Shown here: one piece after another, positions 1 through 8,829 of the stretch
How positions within the stretch are numbered: the stretch's first letter is position 1
Layout: each line of letters begins with the position of its first letter
NCBI RefSeq assembly: GCF_010119225.1
Contig: NZ_WNKF01000006.1
Span: 186,001-250,000 of the forward strand
From: Cyclobacterium roseum
GTDB lineage: Bacteria > Bacteroidota > Bacteroidia > Cytophagales > Cyclobacteriaceae
Length of the DNA: 64,000 bases
Reading direction: 5' to 3'
Translations under genes and position numbers: made by a program
The notes under the pieces: model-generated
Told to the model about the DNA's origin: nothing
Seen by the model: the letters and a program-made list of their open reading frames with translations, nothing else
Databases searched by the model: none

Positions 1-3000
1 ACGCCAACGAACTGTACAATACCCTAAGAAACAATACCGCTTACCGGGATTTCGAGACCGCTGCCACGGCCATCAGTTCTGATTTGGGACTGGAAAGAGG
101 CGTGGAATTTGAGCAAATCAATGGTGCTCGTAAATTGGCCGAAAACGAATATACTTTTCACCGGCAGTTAGGCTATTTCAGTTTGTCCCGAAAACTCCAG
201 AATGATGAAGTCATTGCCGTATCTTACGAATACACCTATAACGGTCAAAGCTATAAGGTAGGAGAACTATCAGAAGATTATCAAAACAGATCGGAAGACG
301 ATGTCATCTTCCTGAAAATGCTCCGCCCGGCGCGGATCAATACCCGGATCCCTACCTGGGATCTGATGATGAAAAACATTTACAATCTGAATGCCAATCA
401 AATTCAGAAAGACGGCTTTCAGCTTCAGGTTATTTACCGGGATGACCGTACAGGCCTGGACAACCCCAGTCTGCTTGAAGGGGAAAATGTCAAAGACATC
501 CCGCTCATTCGCCTTCTGAAACTGGATAACCTCAATCCGCAAAATGACCCGCAGCCGGACGGCAATTTTGACTTTGTACAAGGCCTGACCATACGACCCG
601 AACAGGGGCTGGTAATCTTTCCAGTGTTGGAACCCTTCGGGGAGACCCTTGAGGACTACTTTTTGCCCTCAGAGGTTAATTTGATAGATAAATTTGTCTA
701 CGACACCTTATATCAAACTACCCAGGCGGATGCCGAGCTGGTGACCCGTCTGAATAAATATTTCCTGAAAGGAAGCTTTACCTCTGGATCAGCGTCCGAA
801 ATCATGCTACCCGGCCTCAATATCAGTGAGGGGTCTGTTCTGGTAACTGCCGGCAACATACCCCTTACGGAAGGCGTGGACTACACGGTTGATTACAATA
901 TCGGCCGGGTGGTCATTATCAACGAGGGCATTTTACAATCGGGCAAACGAATCAGCGTCAGTTTTGAAAAGGCTGATTTGGTCTCCTTTCAGACGCGGAG
1001 TTTGCTGGGTACTCGCCTGGATTACATGGTCAACGAAAATTTCAACATCGGTGGTACCTTCCTCTACCTCAACGAACGACCTAATATTTCAAGGATCGCT
1101 ACTGGTAATGAAACCCTTCGGAACTCTCTCTGGGGATTGGACGTGAACTACAATGAAGAATCTTTATTCCTCACCAAGCTGGCGGATGCCCTGCCCTTTA
1201 CCGAGACCAAAGAACCTTCCCTGATTCAGTTTAGCGGTGAATTTGCCCACCTGATCCCGGGCACTTCCAATCAGGTGGATGGAGAAGGAGCCTCCTATAT
1301 TGATGATTTTGAGACCGCCATTATCCCGTTCAATTTGGGGTCTTCACCGCAAAACTGGAGACTAGCCGCCACCCCTGTCACCGAAGACAACCAATTCGAT
1401 GAAAGTCCCATGACAGAGGATCGGCTGGGCAATGCGTACAAGCGGGCCCGGCTGGCCTGGTATTCCATCGATAATGTGTTTTACAGACCCTCCGGAAGAG
1501 GAGTCCCACCAAACATTACCAATGATGACCGGCGAAACCATTATGTACGCAGGGTACTGCCCCAGGAAATTTTCAAGGGACGTAACCGGGATGTGCTGAT
1601 CACCCCGGAGCCCTTGTTTGAAATGGCTTATTTTCCACACGAACGAGGCATGTATAATTTCAATCCCTCGCTGGATGCCTCCGGGTTGCTTCCCAATCCG
1701 AGGGAAAATTACGGGGGCGTTACACGAGCCATTACCTCAGAGGTAGACTTTGACCGAACCAATATCGAATACATTGAATTCTGGCTAATGGACCCCTTCC
1801 TTCCAGGACCTAATGGACGGGTGTTGGATGGTATTTTCAATGAAAATAACACCACTGGAGGTAAACTAGTCTTTAACCTGGGAGAATTATCCGAAGACGT
1901 AATCTTAGATGGCCGCCATGCATTCGAAAACGGCCTTCCGGCTGATGGAGAAGCAGGAGGGACCGCTACCAATGAATGGGGGCGGGTAACCAACCAGCAG
2001 TTTCTCACCCCGGCGTTTGACAATTCCCCGGAGGCCCGGGAGAATCAGGACGTAGGCTTAAATGGATTGAGCAGCGAAGAGGAGGTCGAATTTTATCAGG
2101 ATAGGTTTTTAAACCGGCTAAACGTGACGCCCCAATCCCTGGAGCGGATCAGGGAAGATCCTGCTGCTGATGATTTTCAGTATTACCTGGACAGTGAATT
2201 TGACCAAAACGATGTTAAAATCCTGGAACGATACAAGCGGTTTAACGGCTTGGAAGGGAATACCCCCATCACTTCCAATACCAACCTGCCCTATACGCCT
2301 TCCGGTTCGAACGTGCCGGACAATGAAGATCTGAATAACGATAATACTTTAAATGAGGTAGAGAGCTATTACGAATACGAAGTAGATCTTAGACCCGGGG
2401 AACTTGAGGTAGGCGAGAACAATATCGTTGACCGGGTAACACACGTAGAAAACGGAGAAGAGGTCGACTGGTATTTGTTCAGGATACCGATCCGGCAGCC
2501 GGACGCATCGGTGGGAAATATATCCGGATTTAAGTCGATCCGGTTTATAAGAACGTACCTTACTGACTTCCGACAGCCCGTCGTTTTGAGAATGGGGCAT
2601 TTCCGGCTGGTGGGTAGTCAGTGGCGGATTTTTCAGGAATCCCTTTTTGAAAAAGGATTTTCCGAAATACCTGAGCCAGACAATTCCAACTTAACCGTCG
2701 GCGTCGTAAATATTGAAGAAAACGGGCAAGGAGGCGAAAACCAAAGTCCTTATGTATTGCCTCCCGGCATATTCAGAGATCGCGACAATACCTCCACCAT
2801 CGAGCGGCAGCTGAACGAGCAATCGCTGCGGCTTTGTGTGGAAAACCTTCAAAGCAGAGACTCAAGGGCCGTATTTAAGAATGCCAGCCAGGACCTGGTC
2901 CAATACGGCAGGCTTAAAATGTTCTTGCATGCCGATAGTCAGGATGCCAACGATGGCGAGTTGACAGCCTTCTTGCGTATCGGTACGGACTACACCGACA

Positions 3001-5918
3001 ATTATTACGAAATCGAGGTGCCCCTGAACATCACACCTCCCGGCACACGAGATCCCCGGCAAATCTGGCCATTGGAAAATGAAATTGATGTAGCGATCGA
3101 TGAAATTGTAGGGGTGAAAGCGGAAAGAGACAACAACCAACGGCCTCAGAACCTCCCCTATTCCGTTCAGGTGAGGCAATACCGGATCACCGTTGTGGGC
3201 CGGCCGGAATTGAATTTCATACAGGGAATGATGATTGGTATCCGCAACCCCGGGAATACCGGAGGAGCCAGCAAATCCGTATGTGTCTGGGCGAATGAAT
3301 TGCGGGCCACTGATTTCAATAAATCCTCCGGCTGGGCCGCCAATGCCCGATTAAATGCTCAAATTGCGGATGTGGCTACGATTTCTTCCTCCATAAGGCA
3401 CAATACCTTCGGCTTTGGGGGATTGGAAACCAGACTATCAGAAAGAGCGCGTGAATCCACCACCCAATACGACATTTCGGCCAATGTAAGTGTGGATAAA
3501 ATTTTACCGGAAGGACTGGGATTCAGCATCCCGCTATATGTAAGTCTCGAAAACTCCACCACGAAACCGGAGTTTGACCCCTTAAATCCAGACGTTCCTT
3601 TCGAAATAGCCTTGCAGAAATTCCGATCGGATTCAGAGCGGGAGGCCTACCGAAACCTGGTTTTGGACCAGTCCAAACGAAATAATTTTAGTCTGAATAA
3701 TGTGCGCAAAATCAGGGACCCTGAAAAAGAAACCAACCGGCTCTATGACCTGGAAAACTTCTCCTTCTCCTATGCTTACGGCTCTGTAAGGCAGAGCAAT
3801 ACCCAATTGGAAAGTTATAATTTCGAAACCTACCGGGGAAGTATTGCCTATAATTACCAGCCGGATCCGCTGGTGGTCACTCCCTTTCAAAAAATGGGCT
3901 TTTTGCGAAACGACCACTTGCAGTTGATCCGCGATTTCAATATCAATTTTTCCCCCAGCCAGGTTTCGGCAAGAATCGACGTGGACAGAAGGTTTATGCG
4001 CACGCAAAACCGGAACGACCAACTCAGTACGGCCGGAGTCGATCCTTTATTTCAGAAAAGTTTTTACATTAACCGCTTTTATAGCGTGAATTGGGACCTC
4101 ACAGAAAGCCTCTCGGTAGATGTGAGTTCCAGCGTGAGTGCCGTAGTAGACGAACCTGAAGGAGACCTGGATACGGAGGGAAAACTGGATTCACTGAGAA
4201 ACAATATCAGAAGACTGGGCAGGACCACTAACTACAACCAGCAAGCCGTAGTAAACTACAGCGTCCCGCTGGAAAAATCGCCGCTGACAGACTGGATCAG
4301 TGCCGACTTGAGGTACGAAGCTACCTATAGCTGGCTTACCGGAGCCATTGGGCAAAAAGACACCCTGGGTAATGTCATTCAAAATTCCCGGGACCGTTCG
4401 ATTTCGGGCAAGTTGGATCTGGTACAACTCTATAATAAAAACAAGCGACTCAATGCCCTGAATGCGCCAAAACGGCCCAGCATACCCAGCAGCACTCCTG
4501 TACCTGCCGCCGCCGATGACGAGGAAGAGGACGAGGAACCCTCTACCGAAGGTATTGTGGCTGATGCCCTGAAATTTCTGATGATGATAAAAGAGGTGAA
4601 TTTCAGGTACCAGATCACCGAAGGTACCTTCCTACCCGGCTACCTTCCAAACACCGGCTTACTTGGCATGGACCGTAGTTTTCTAAATCCGGGTCTGGGC
4701 TTTTTAATGGGCAGCCAAAACAGTGACATTCGCTACGAACTGGCCAATCGGGGCGTTTTGGCTGCCAGCAGCTCGCTTACCCAAGCGTTTCGTCAAAACC
4801 AATCTATAAACTTACAGGTCAGCTCACTGATAGAGCCCTTAACGGACTTTCGGATCACCGTAGACTTCCGAAAACGGGAAAATGGGGATTATAGCGAAAT
4901 ATTTCGCAGATCCGGACCGGGAGCGGAAGATTTTACTTCCATCAATCCCAACAGAATAGGCTCCTACAGCATCAGTTACAATATCCTGAAAACAGTATTC
5001 AATGGCCAGGACACGCAAAATGTTTCGCCCCTTTTCACGAACTTTGAAAATAGCCGTACCATTATCCAGTCCAGACTGGAAACAGAAAATCCGGGTGGTG
5101 CCTATAACATCAACGGGCAAAATGTATTAATCCCCGCCTTCTTAGCTGCTTATTCGGGTCAAGAAGCCTCTTCTATTTCACTGAATCCATTCCCCAAATT
5201 CCCCCTGCCAAATTGGCGGTTAGAATACCGGGGACTGGCCCGCTTACCCGCCTTAAGCGAATACTTTTCCTCCATTAATCTAACGCATAATTATACCTCT
5301 ACCTATAACGTTAGTAATTTTTCCAATGCCCTGATTTACCAGGAAGGATTGGAATTGTACAACACCCTGCAACAACTGCCCATGCCTAGCATGACGGATG
5401 AATTTGGATCGTATATTCCCATTATGATTTTGAACGATGTTTCCATTTCCGAGGAATTTGGTCCCCTGATCGGCGTAGACTTACTGACCAAAGACCGGAT
5501 GAATATTAGCTTTGAATACAATACCCAAAGAAACATTGGATTAAATTTTTCCAATGCCCAGGTAACGGAACAAAACAGCCAGGACTTTCGATTTGACCTG
5601 GGGTACACCAAAGCCGGAGTAAAAGTACCCTTCAAGATTCAAGGGAGACAAGAGGTGCTTAATAATGACCTGACCATACGTATTTCTACCCGAATCGTGG
5701 ATACGAATACCGTACAGCGGAAAATCGAAGGAGAAAACACGCTAACGAACGGAAACCTGAACGTTCAGATGCGGCCCAGTGTGGGCTATGTCGTCAATCA
5801 AAAACTGAATATTCAGTTTTATTTTGACCGAACCATCAATGATCCGAAAGTATCTACCGCTTTCAGGAGAAGCTCTACCTCATTTGGAGGACAATTGACA
5901 TTTAATTTAAGCCAATAA
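1..5918 (+). CDS. sprA: SprA, type IX secretion outer-membrane translocon (5' end cut by window)
   Basis: SprA is the giant outer-membrane beta-barrel through which type IX secretion cargo leaves the periplasm; PorV caps it on the outside. The reading frame is open from base 3, with no start codon of its own, so about 1971 residues are seen and the N-terminus lies upstream. Full SprA proteins are usually about 2400 residues, which fits. The visible part has the long run of alternating polar and aromatic strands, repeated N-R-I-G-S-Y type turns and a C-terminus ending in phenylalanine-rich beta strands (QLTFNLSQ). A short acidic stretch (DDEEEDEEP, encoded near 4519-4545) is probably a periplasmic or loop segment. 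gcvH follows after 50 bases. The porU and porV genes about 9 kb downstream support the assignment. Confidence 0.93.
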   Translation, partial: ANELYNTLRNNTAYRDFETAATAISSDLGLERGVEFEQINGARKLAENEYTFHRQLGYFSLSRKLQNDEVIAVSYEYTYNGQSYKVGELSEDYQNRSEDDVIFLKMLRPARINTRIPTWDLMMKNIYNLNANQIQKDGFQLQVIYRDDRTGLDNPSLLEGENVKDIPLIRLLKLDNLNPQNDPQPDGNFDFVQGLTIRPEQGLVIFPVLEPFGETLEDYFLPSEVNLIDKFVYDTLYQTTQADAELVTRLNKYFLKGSFTSGSASEIMLPGLNISEGSVLVTAGNIPLTEGVDYTVDYNIGRVVIINEGILQSGKRISVSFEKADLVSFQTRSLLGTRLDYMVNENFNIGGTFLYLNERPNISRIATGNETLRNSLWGLDVNYNEESLFLTKLADALPFTETKEPSLIQFSGEFAHLIPGTSNQVDGEGASYIDDFETAIIPFNLGSSPQNWRLAATPVTEDNQFDESPMTEDRLGNAYKRARLAWYSIDNVFYRPSGRGVPPNITNDDRRNHYVRRVLPQEIFKGRNRDVLITPEPLFEMAYFPHERGMYNFNPSLDASGLLPNPRENYGGVTRAITSEVDFDRTNIEYIEFWLMDPFLPGPNGRVLDGIFNENNTTGGKLVFNLGELSEDVILDGRHAFENGLPADGEAGGTATNEWGRVTNQQFLTPAFDNSPEARENQDVGLNGLSSEEEVEFYQDRFLNRLNVTPQSLERIREDPAADDFQYYLDSEFDQNDVKILERYKRFNGLEGNTPITSNTNLPYTPSGSNVPDNEDLNNDNTLNEVESYYEYEVDLRPGELEVGENNIVDRVTHVENGEEVDWYLFRIPIRQPDASVGNISGFKSIRFIRTYLTDFRQPVVLRMGHFRLVGSQWRIFQESLFEKGFSEIPEPDNSNLTVGVVNIEENGQGGENQSPYVLPPGIFRDRDNTSTIERQLNEQSLRLCVENLQSRDSRAVFKNASQDLVQYGRLKMFLHADSQDANDGELTAFLRIGTDYTDNYYEIEVPLNITPPGTRDPRQIWPLENEIDVAIDEIVGVKAERDNNQRPQNLPYSVQVRQYRITVVGRPELNFIQGMMIGIRNPGNTGGASKSVCVWANELRATDFNKSSGWAANARLNAQIADVATISSSIRHNTFGFGGLETRLSERARESTTQYDISANVSVDKILPEGLGFSIPLYVSLENSTTKPEFDPLNPDVPFEIALQKFRSDSEREAYRNLVLDQSKRNNFSLNNVRKIRDPEKETNRLYDLENFSFSYAYGSVRQSNTQLESYNFETYRGSIAYNYQPDPLVVTPFQKMGFLRNDHLQLIRDFNINFSPSQVSARIDVDRRFMRTQNRNDQLSTAGVDPLFQKSFYINRFYSVNWDLTESLSVDVSSSVSAVVDEPEGDLDTEGKLDSLRNNIRRLGRTTNYNQQAVVNYSVPLEKSPLTDWISADLRYEATYSWLTGAIGQKDTLGNVIQNSRDRSISGKLDLVQLYNKNKRLNALNAPKRPSIPSSTPVPAAADDEEEDEEPSTEGIVADALKFLMMIKEVNFRYQITEGTFLPGYLPNTGLLGMDRSFLNPGLGFLMGSQNSDIRYELANRGVLAASSSLTQAFRQNQSINLQVSSLIEPLTDFRITVDFRKRENGDYSEIFRRSGPGAEDFTSINPNRIGSYSISYNILKTVFNGQDTQNVSPLFTNFENSRTIIQSRLETENPGGAYNINGQNVLIPAFLAAYSGQEASSISLNPFPKFPLPNWRLEYRGLARLPALSEYFSSINLTHNYTSTYNVSNFSNALIYQEGLELYNTLQQLPMPSMTDEFGSYIPIMILNDVSISEEFGPLIGVDLLTKDRMNISFEYNTQRNIGLNFSNAQVTEQNSQDFRFDLGYTKAGVKVPFKIQGRQEVLNNDLTIRISTRIVDTNTVQRKIEGENTLTNGNLNVQMRPSVGYVVNQKLNIQFYFDRTINDPKVSTAFRRSSTSFGGQLTFNLSQ

Positions 5919-5920
5919 TT

Positions 5921-5949
5921 TTGTCCTGATAAGAAACATTGTATTTTTG
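5921..5949 (+). promoter_or_regulatory. Bacteroidota-type promoter for gcvH
   Basis: TTG at 5921-5923 and TATTTTTG at 5942-5949 match the Bacteroidota -33/-7 consensus (TTG, TAnnTTTG). The -7 box is perfect; the 18-base spacer is one base shorter than usual. The gcvH ATG is 19 bases after the -7 box. Confidence 0.5.
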
Positions 5950-5968
5950 AACCGTTAACAACTAGCCA

Positions 5969-6346
5969 ATGAATTTTCCAAAAAATTTACAGTATACCAA
6001 AGACCACGAATGGGTCCGAATAGAAGGTAAGACAGCCATAATAGGCATCACCGATTTTGCTCAAAAGGAATTAGGAGACATCGTCTTTGTAGAGGTGGAC
6101 ACCGTAGGGGAAAGCCTGGATGCAGGAGCGATTTTTGGCTCTGTAGAGGCCGTAAAAACGGTTTCCGACTTATTTATGCCCGTTAGTGGCAAAATCCTGG
6201 AATTAAATGAGGAATTAGAAGATTCTCCGGAATTAGTCAATGATGATCCCTATGACAAAGGCTGGATGATCAAAATCGAATTAGACGATGATGCGGACCT
6301 GGCCTTACTTTCACCAGAGGAGTACGAATCGCTGATCGGGCAATAA
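5969..6346 (+). CDS. gcvH: Glycine cleavage system H protein
   Basis: GcvH is the lipoyl carrier of the glycine cleavage complex; its swinging lipoyl arm carries the aminomethyl group between GcvP, GcvT and GcvL in the cytoplasm. The 125-residue length is typical. The lipoylation site lies in [12 protein letters not shown], with Lys63 as the modified residue, and the KDHEW motif near residue 11 and the PEEYE motif near the C-terminus are family hallmarks. gcvP and gcvT are not in the window, which is normal in Bacteroidota where the genes are scattered. It lies 50 bases after sprA with a good promoter of its own. Confidence 0.96.
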   Translation: MNFPKNLQYTKDHEWVRIEGKTAIIGITDFAQKELGDIVFVEVDTVGESLDAGAIFGSVEAVKTVSDLFMPVSGKILELNEELEDSPELVNDDPYDKGWMIKIELDDDADLALLSPEEYESLIGQ

Positions 6347-6356
6347 AGGCGAAACC

Positions 6357-6737
6357 TTGAATCTTAGAAAATTGCTCGCATTCGGATGGTCAATAGGCAT
6401 GGCTTATGCCCTGTTTAGTCCCGGCAGCAACGTTCCGGAGCTTCCCCGCTTTTATGGTTCGGATAAATTAATCCATTTTGGAATGTTCTTCGGAATGGCA
6501 TTTCTCTGGAGTAGGGTTATTCGCCAACGTCTCAAACCCGAAGAGCGGGAAAAATCAAAAAATTTTACTAATTACTTAGTTTTATGGATTTTTCTTGCTA
6601 TCTTCACAGAGTACTTGCAAGTACTGGTTCCGGGCAGATCTTTTGACTACCTGGATATTACCACCAATATATTGGGAGGAACTATTGGTACAGTTATTTT
6701 TGTTTATATGAATAAGAAGGGTAGCACTCTTGTATAA
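6357..6737 (+). CDS. VanZ family membrane protein
   Basis: A 126-residue integral membrane protein with about four hydrophobic segments (near 5-20, 38-52, 72-90 and 104-118). The motifs DKLIHF (36-41), TEYLQ (84-88) and GRSFDYLDITTNILG (93-107) are those of the VanZ-like family. VanZ gives low-level teicoplanin resistance in enterococci, but the role of short Bacteroidota members is unknown. The start is a TTG ten bases after the gcvH stop; the first in-frame ATG would remove the first membrane segment, so TTG is preferred. It is probably cotranscribed with gcvH. Confidence 0.8.
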   Translation: MNLRKLLAFGWSIGMAYALFSPGSNVPELPRFYGSDKLIHFGMFFGMAFLWSRVIRQRLKPEEREKSKNFTNYLVLWIFLAIFTEYLQVLVPGRSFDYLDITTNILGGTIGTVIFVYMNKKGSTLV

Positions 6738-6811
6738 ATAAAAATAATTTGTTATGATTGTTACTTGGAATGAACAAACAGAATCAATAAAATTAAAAAA
6801 GGAATTATACC

Positions 6812-7486
6812 ATGGAAGCCAAAAAAACACCAAAAGCTGATCTAACCAAGAAAACAGGAATGTTCCTGAACCTTGGGTTGATGGTCAGTGTTGGTCTGGT
6901 TCTATTCGCTTTTGAGTACAAGTCTTATAATGATGGCCTGCTCAAGGATTTAGGATCGATCGATGACGACTTTGAAGAATTATTAGATATTCCGATCACG
7001 GAGCAACCACCACCACCACCGCCACCAGTAGAGCAGCCTGAGATTAAGGAAATCCCCGATGAGGTGGAGATTGAAGAAAAAATCGAAGTAAACTTCGATG
7101 TGGATGTTCAGGAAGAAACCGTTATTAAAGAGGTTGAGATCTCAGAAGCACCCGTTGAGGAAAAAGCGGAGGAAATCTTCGATGTAGTGGAAAACATGCC
7201 TACTCCTCCGGGAGGAATGGAAGGATGGAATAAATACCTTTCTAATAACCTGAAATACCCAACTCAAGCCAGAAGGATGGGAATCGAAGGTACCGTGTAT
7301 GTTGTTTTCGTAGTGAATACGGATGGTTCCATCCAGGATGTTGGCATCCTGAGGGGAATCGGCGGAGGCTGCGATGAAGAGGCCATGAGAGTGGTTCGAA
7401 ATGCGCCAGCCTGGGAACCAGGAAGACAGCGTGGACGTCCCGTTAGAGTAAAAATGAGACTTCCGATCCGATTTAAGCTAAGCTAA
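6812..7486 (+). CDS. TonB-like energy transducer
   Basis: TonB proteins pass proton-motive energy from ExbB/ExbD in the inner membrane to TonB-dependent outer-membrane receptors. The 224 residues show a short cytoplasmic tail, one membrane anchor (about 17-36), seven prolines in a row (66-72), a long acidic Glu/Val/Ile-rich periplasmic linker, and a C-terminal TonB domain from about residue 135 with the usual NLKYPTQARRMGIEGTV and PVRVKMRLPIRFKL signatures. No exbB or exbD is nearby, so it must work with units encoded elsewhere. An AGGA-containing leader lies just before the ATG. A strong terminator closes the gene. Confidence 0.92.
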   Translation: MEAKKTPKADLTKKTGMFLNLGLMVSVGLVLFAFEYKSYNDGLLKDLGSIDDDFEELLDIPITEQPPPPPPPVEQPEIKEIPDEVEIEEKIEVNFDVDVQEETVIKEVEISEAPVEEKAEEIFDVVENMPTPPGGMEGWNKYLSNNLKYPTQARRMGIEGTVYVVFVVNTDGSIQDVGILRGIGGGCDEEAMRVVRNAPAWEPGRQRGRPVRVKMRLPIRFKLS

Positions 7487-7516
7487 TTTCTAACAGTAAA
7501 TGTTACATTGAATACA

Positions 7517-7550
7517 AAACCATAGGTGTTACCATCTATGGTTTTTTTTT
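7517..7550 (+). terminator. Rho-independent terminator after the TonB-like gene
   Basis: A 9-base perfect stem (AAACCATAG at 7517-7525 with CTATGGTTT at 7536-7544), a 10-base loop and a run of T to 7550. It lies 30 bases past the stop. Confidence 0.85.
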
Positions 7551-7567
7551 ATTTAACTGCCTCCACT

Positions 7568-7927
7568 ATGGTAAAGAACGTATTTGGACTAGCCCTTAAA
7601 CCTTGCTGTTTCTCACCCAAAACAGGGTTCTACCGAGATGGATATTGTCTCACCGGTCCAGATGACACAGGTACCCATACCGTCTGTGCGATCATGACCA
7701 AAGAATTTTTGGAATATAGCCGCTCAGTAGGCAACGATTTGACGACTCCCAGGCCAGCATACGATTTTCCGGGCTTACACCCCGGTGACAAGTGGTGCCT
7801 GTGTCTGACACGATGGATCCAGGCCTACCATGACAATGTTGCTCCCAAGGTTTTATTAGAGGCCACTCACGAAAAAACACTGGACCTGATAGGACTGGAC
7901 GAATTGGTAAAATTCGCCGCCAAATAA
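7568..7927 (+). CDS. DUF2237 family protein
   Basis: A 119-residue cytoplasmic protein of the DUF2237 family, whose function is unknown. The whole sequence fits that family: an N-terminal NVFG..L..C pattern, the RDGYC segment with Cys27, a GTHTVCA.MT block, and a DFPGL.PGDKWCLC block followed by a tryptophan-rich region. Four or more cysteines are conserved in position, so metal or redox roles are possible but unproven. An upstream in-frame GTG at 7526 falls inside the terminator hairpin, so the ATG at 7568 is taken as the start. It ends 8 bases from the convergent yicC. Confidence 0.85.
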   Translation: MVKNVFGLALKPCCFSPKTGFYRDGYCLTGPDDTGTHTVCAIMTKEFLEYSRSVGNDLTTPRPAYDFPGLHPGDKWCLCLTRWIQAYHDNVAPKVLLEATHEKTLDLIGLDELVKFAAK

Positions 7928-7934
7928 GGTGGGA

Positions 7935-8816
7935 CTACAAAATATTTAACGCCTGTTCCTTTATCTTCTCCAATTCATCTTTCATGTTGATCACCTGATG
8001 CTGTATCGTGGCATCATTGGCTTTGGAGCCAATGGTATTGATCTCCCTACCCAATTCCTGGCTCACAAAGCCCATCTTCTTACCCTCGGATCGATTCGAA
8101 TTCAGTACCTGCGAAAACAACTTTAAATGTGCTTCGAGTCGCACTATTTCCTCCGAAATATCCAGCTTTTCGAAATAGTAAATCAATTCCTGTTCAAAGC
8201 GATTGGCATCAAAATCCTGCTCTTTGACCCAGTCTGAAAAATTATTCTTTATTTTATTTTTTAGCCGTTCTTTACGAATCGGTACCAATTCCTTAATGGA
8301 ATCCAGACTACTCTGAATCAGGTCCAGGCTTTCAGAAAATTTTTCCATCAATACAGCCCCCTCCCTGAGTCTGGAAAGGTCACATTCTTCCAGGGCTTGT
8401 ACCAGCACTTCCTTTACTTTTTCCCATGCTTCTGTACTGCCTGTTTTGTCCGAATTTGAAAGCACCACGTTCGGAGATTGCAGTGCCAGTTTGAATAGTT
8501 CCGGTGTATTGGTCTCCACCGATGCGGCCATTTCAGCGTATTTCTGAAAATAGCGTTGAAAAAGCTCTTCCTGTATCACGATGGGAAGTTCGTCTTCCAA
8601 TTTTGACACAAATTCAATGGAGATCATCACCTTTCCTCTCTCCAGGGCAGCGGATACCAGGGTTTTTACCTCCGTTTCTTTATCCGAAAACTGTTTGGGA
8701 GACCTGAAACTAAGATCAAGAAACTTGGAGTTCAGTGTCTTTATTTCAATCTGAATCGAATAATTCTGGTCTTCAAAGGCAGCCAGGCCAAAACCTGTCA
8801 TGGATTTTATCATCAC
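7935..8816 (-). CDS. yicC: YicC family endoribonuclease
   Basis: YicC/YloC proteins are cytoplasmic endoribonucleases linked to RNA turnover and stationary-phase survival. The N-terminus has the invariant IKSMTGFG motif, and the C-terminal DUF1732 block is complete (EGKKMGFVSQELGREINT then a QHQVINMKDELEKIKEQ helix). The length of 292-293 residues is normal. Two adjacent ATG codons give either MMIKS or MIKS; the second is usual. It is the second gene of an operon, 13 bases after the large outer-membrane protein gene. Confidence 0.93.
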   Translation of the reverse strand: MMIKSMTGFGLAAFEDQNYSIQIEIKTLNSKFLDLSFRSPKQFSDKETEVKTLVSAALERGKVMISIEFVSKLEDELPIVIQEELFQRYFQKYAEMAASVETNTPELFKLALQSPNVVLSNSDKTGSTEAWEKVKEVLVQALEECDLSRLREGAVLMEKFSESLDLIQSSLDSIKELVPIRKERLKNKIKNNFSDWVKEQDFDANRFEQELIYYFEKLDISEEIVRLEAHLKLFSQVLNSNRSEGKKMGFVSQELGREINTIGSKANDATIQHQVINMKDELEKIKEQALNIL

Positions 8817-8829
8817 AAAAGATTAGTCT

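Noticed and set aside
4515-4545. Repetitive GAGGAAGAGGAC stretch in sprA
   Set aside because: It simply encodes a Glu/Asp-rich loop; no tandem repeat unit extends beyond it.
7006-7029. CCA/CCG repeat in the TonB-like gene
   Set aside because: It is the polyproline part of the TonB linker and not a microsatellite of separate interest.
7526-7567. Longer N-terminus for the DUF2237 protein
   Set aside because: The GTG start and the following codons lie inside the terminator hairpin and encode residues not seen in the family.
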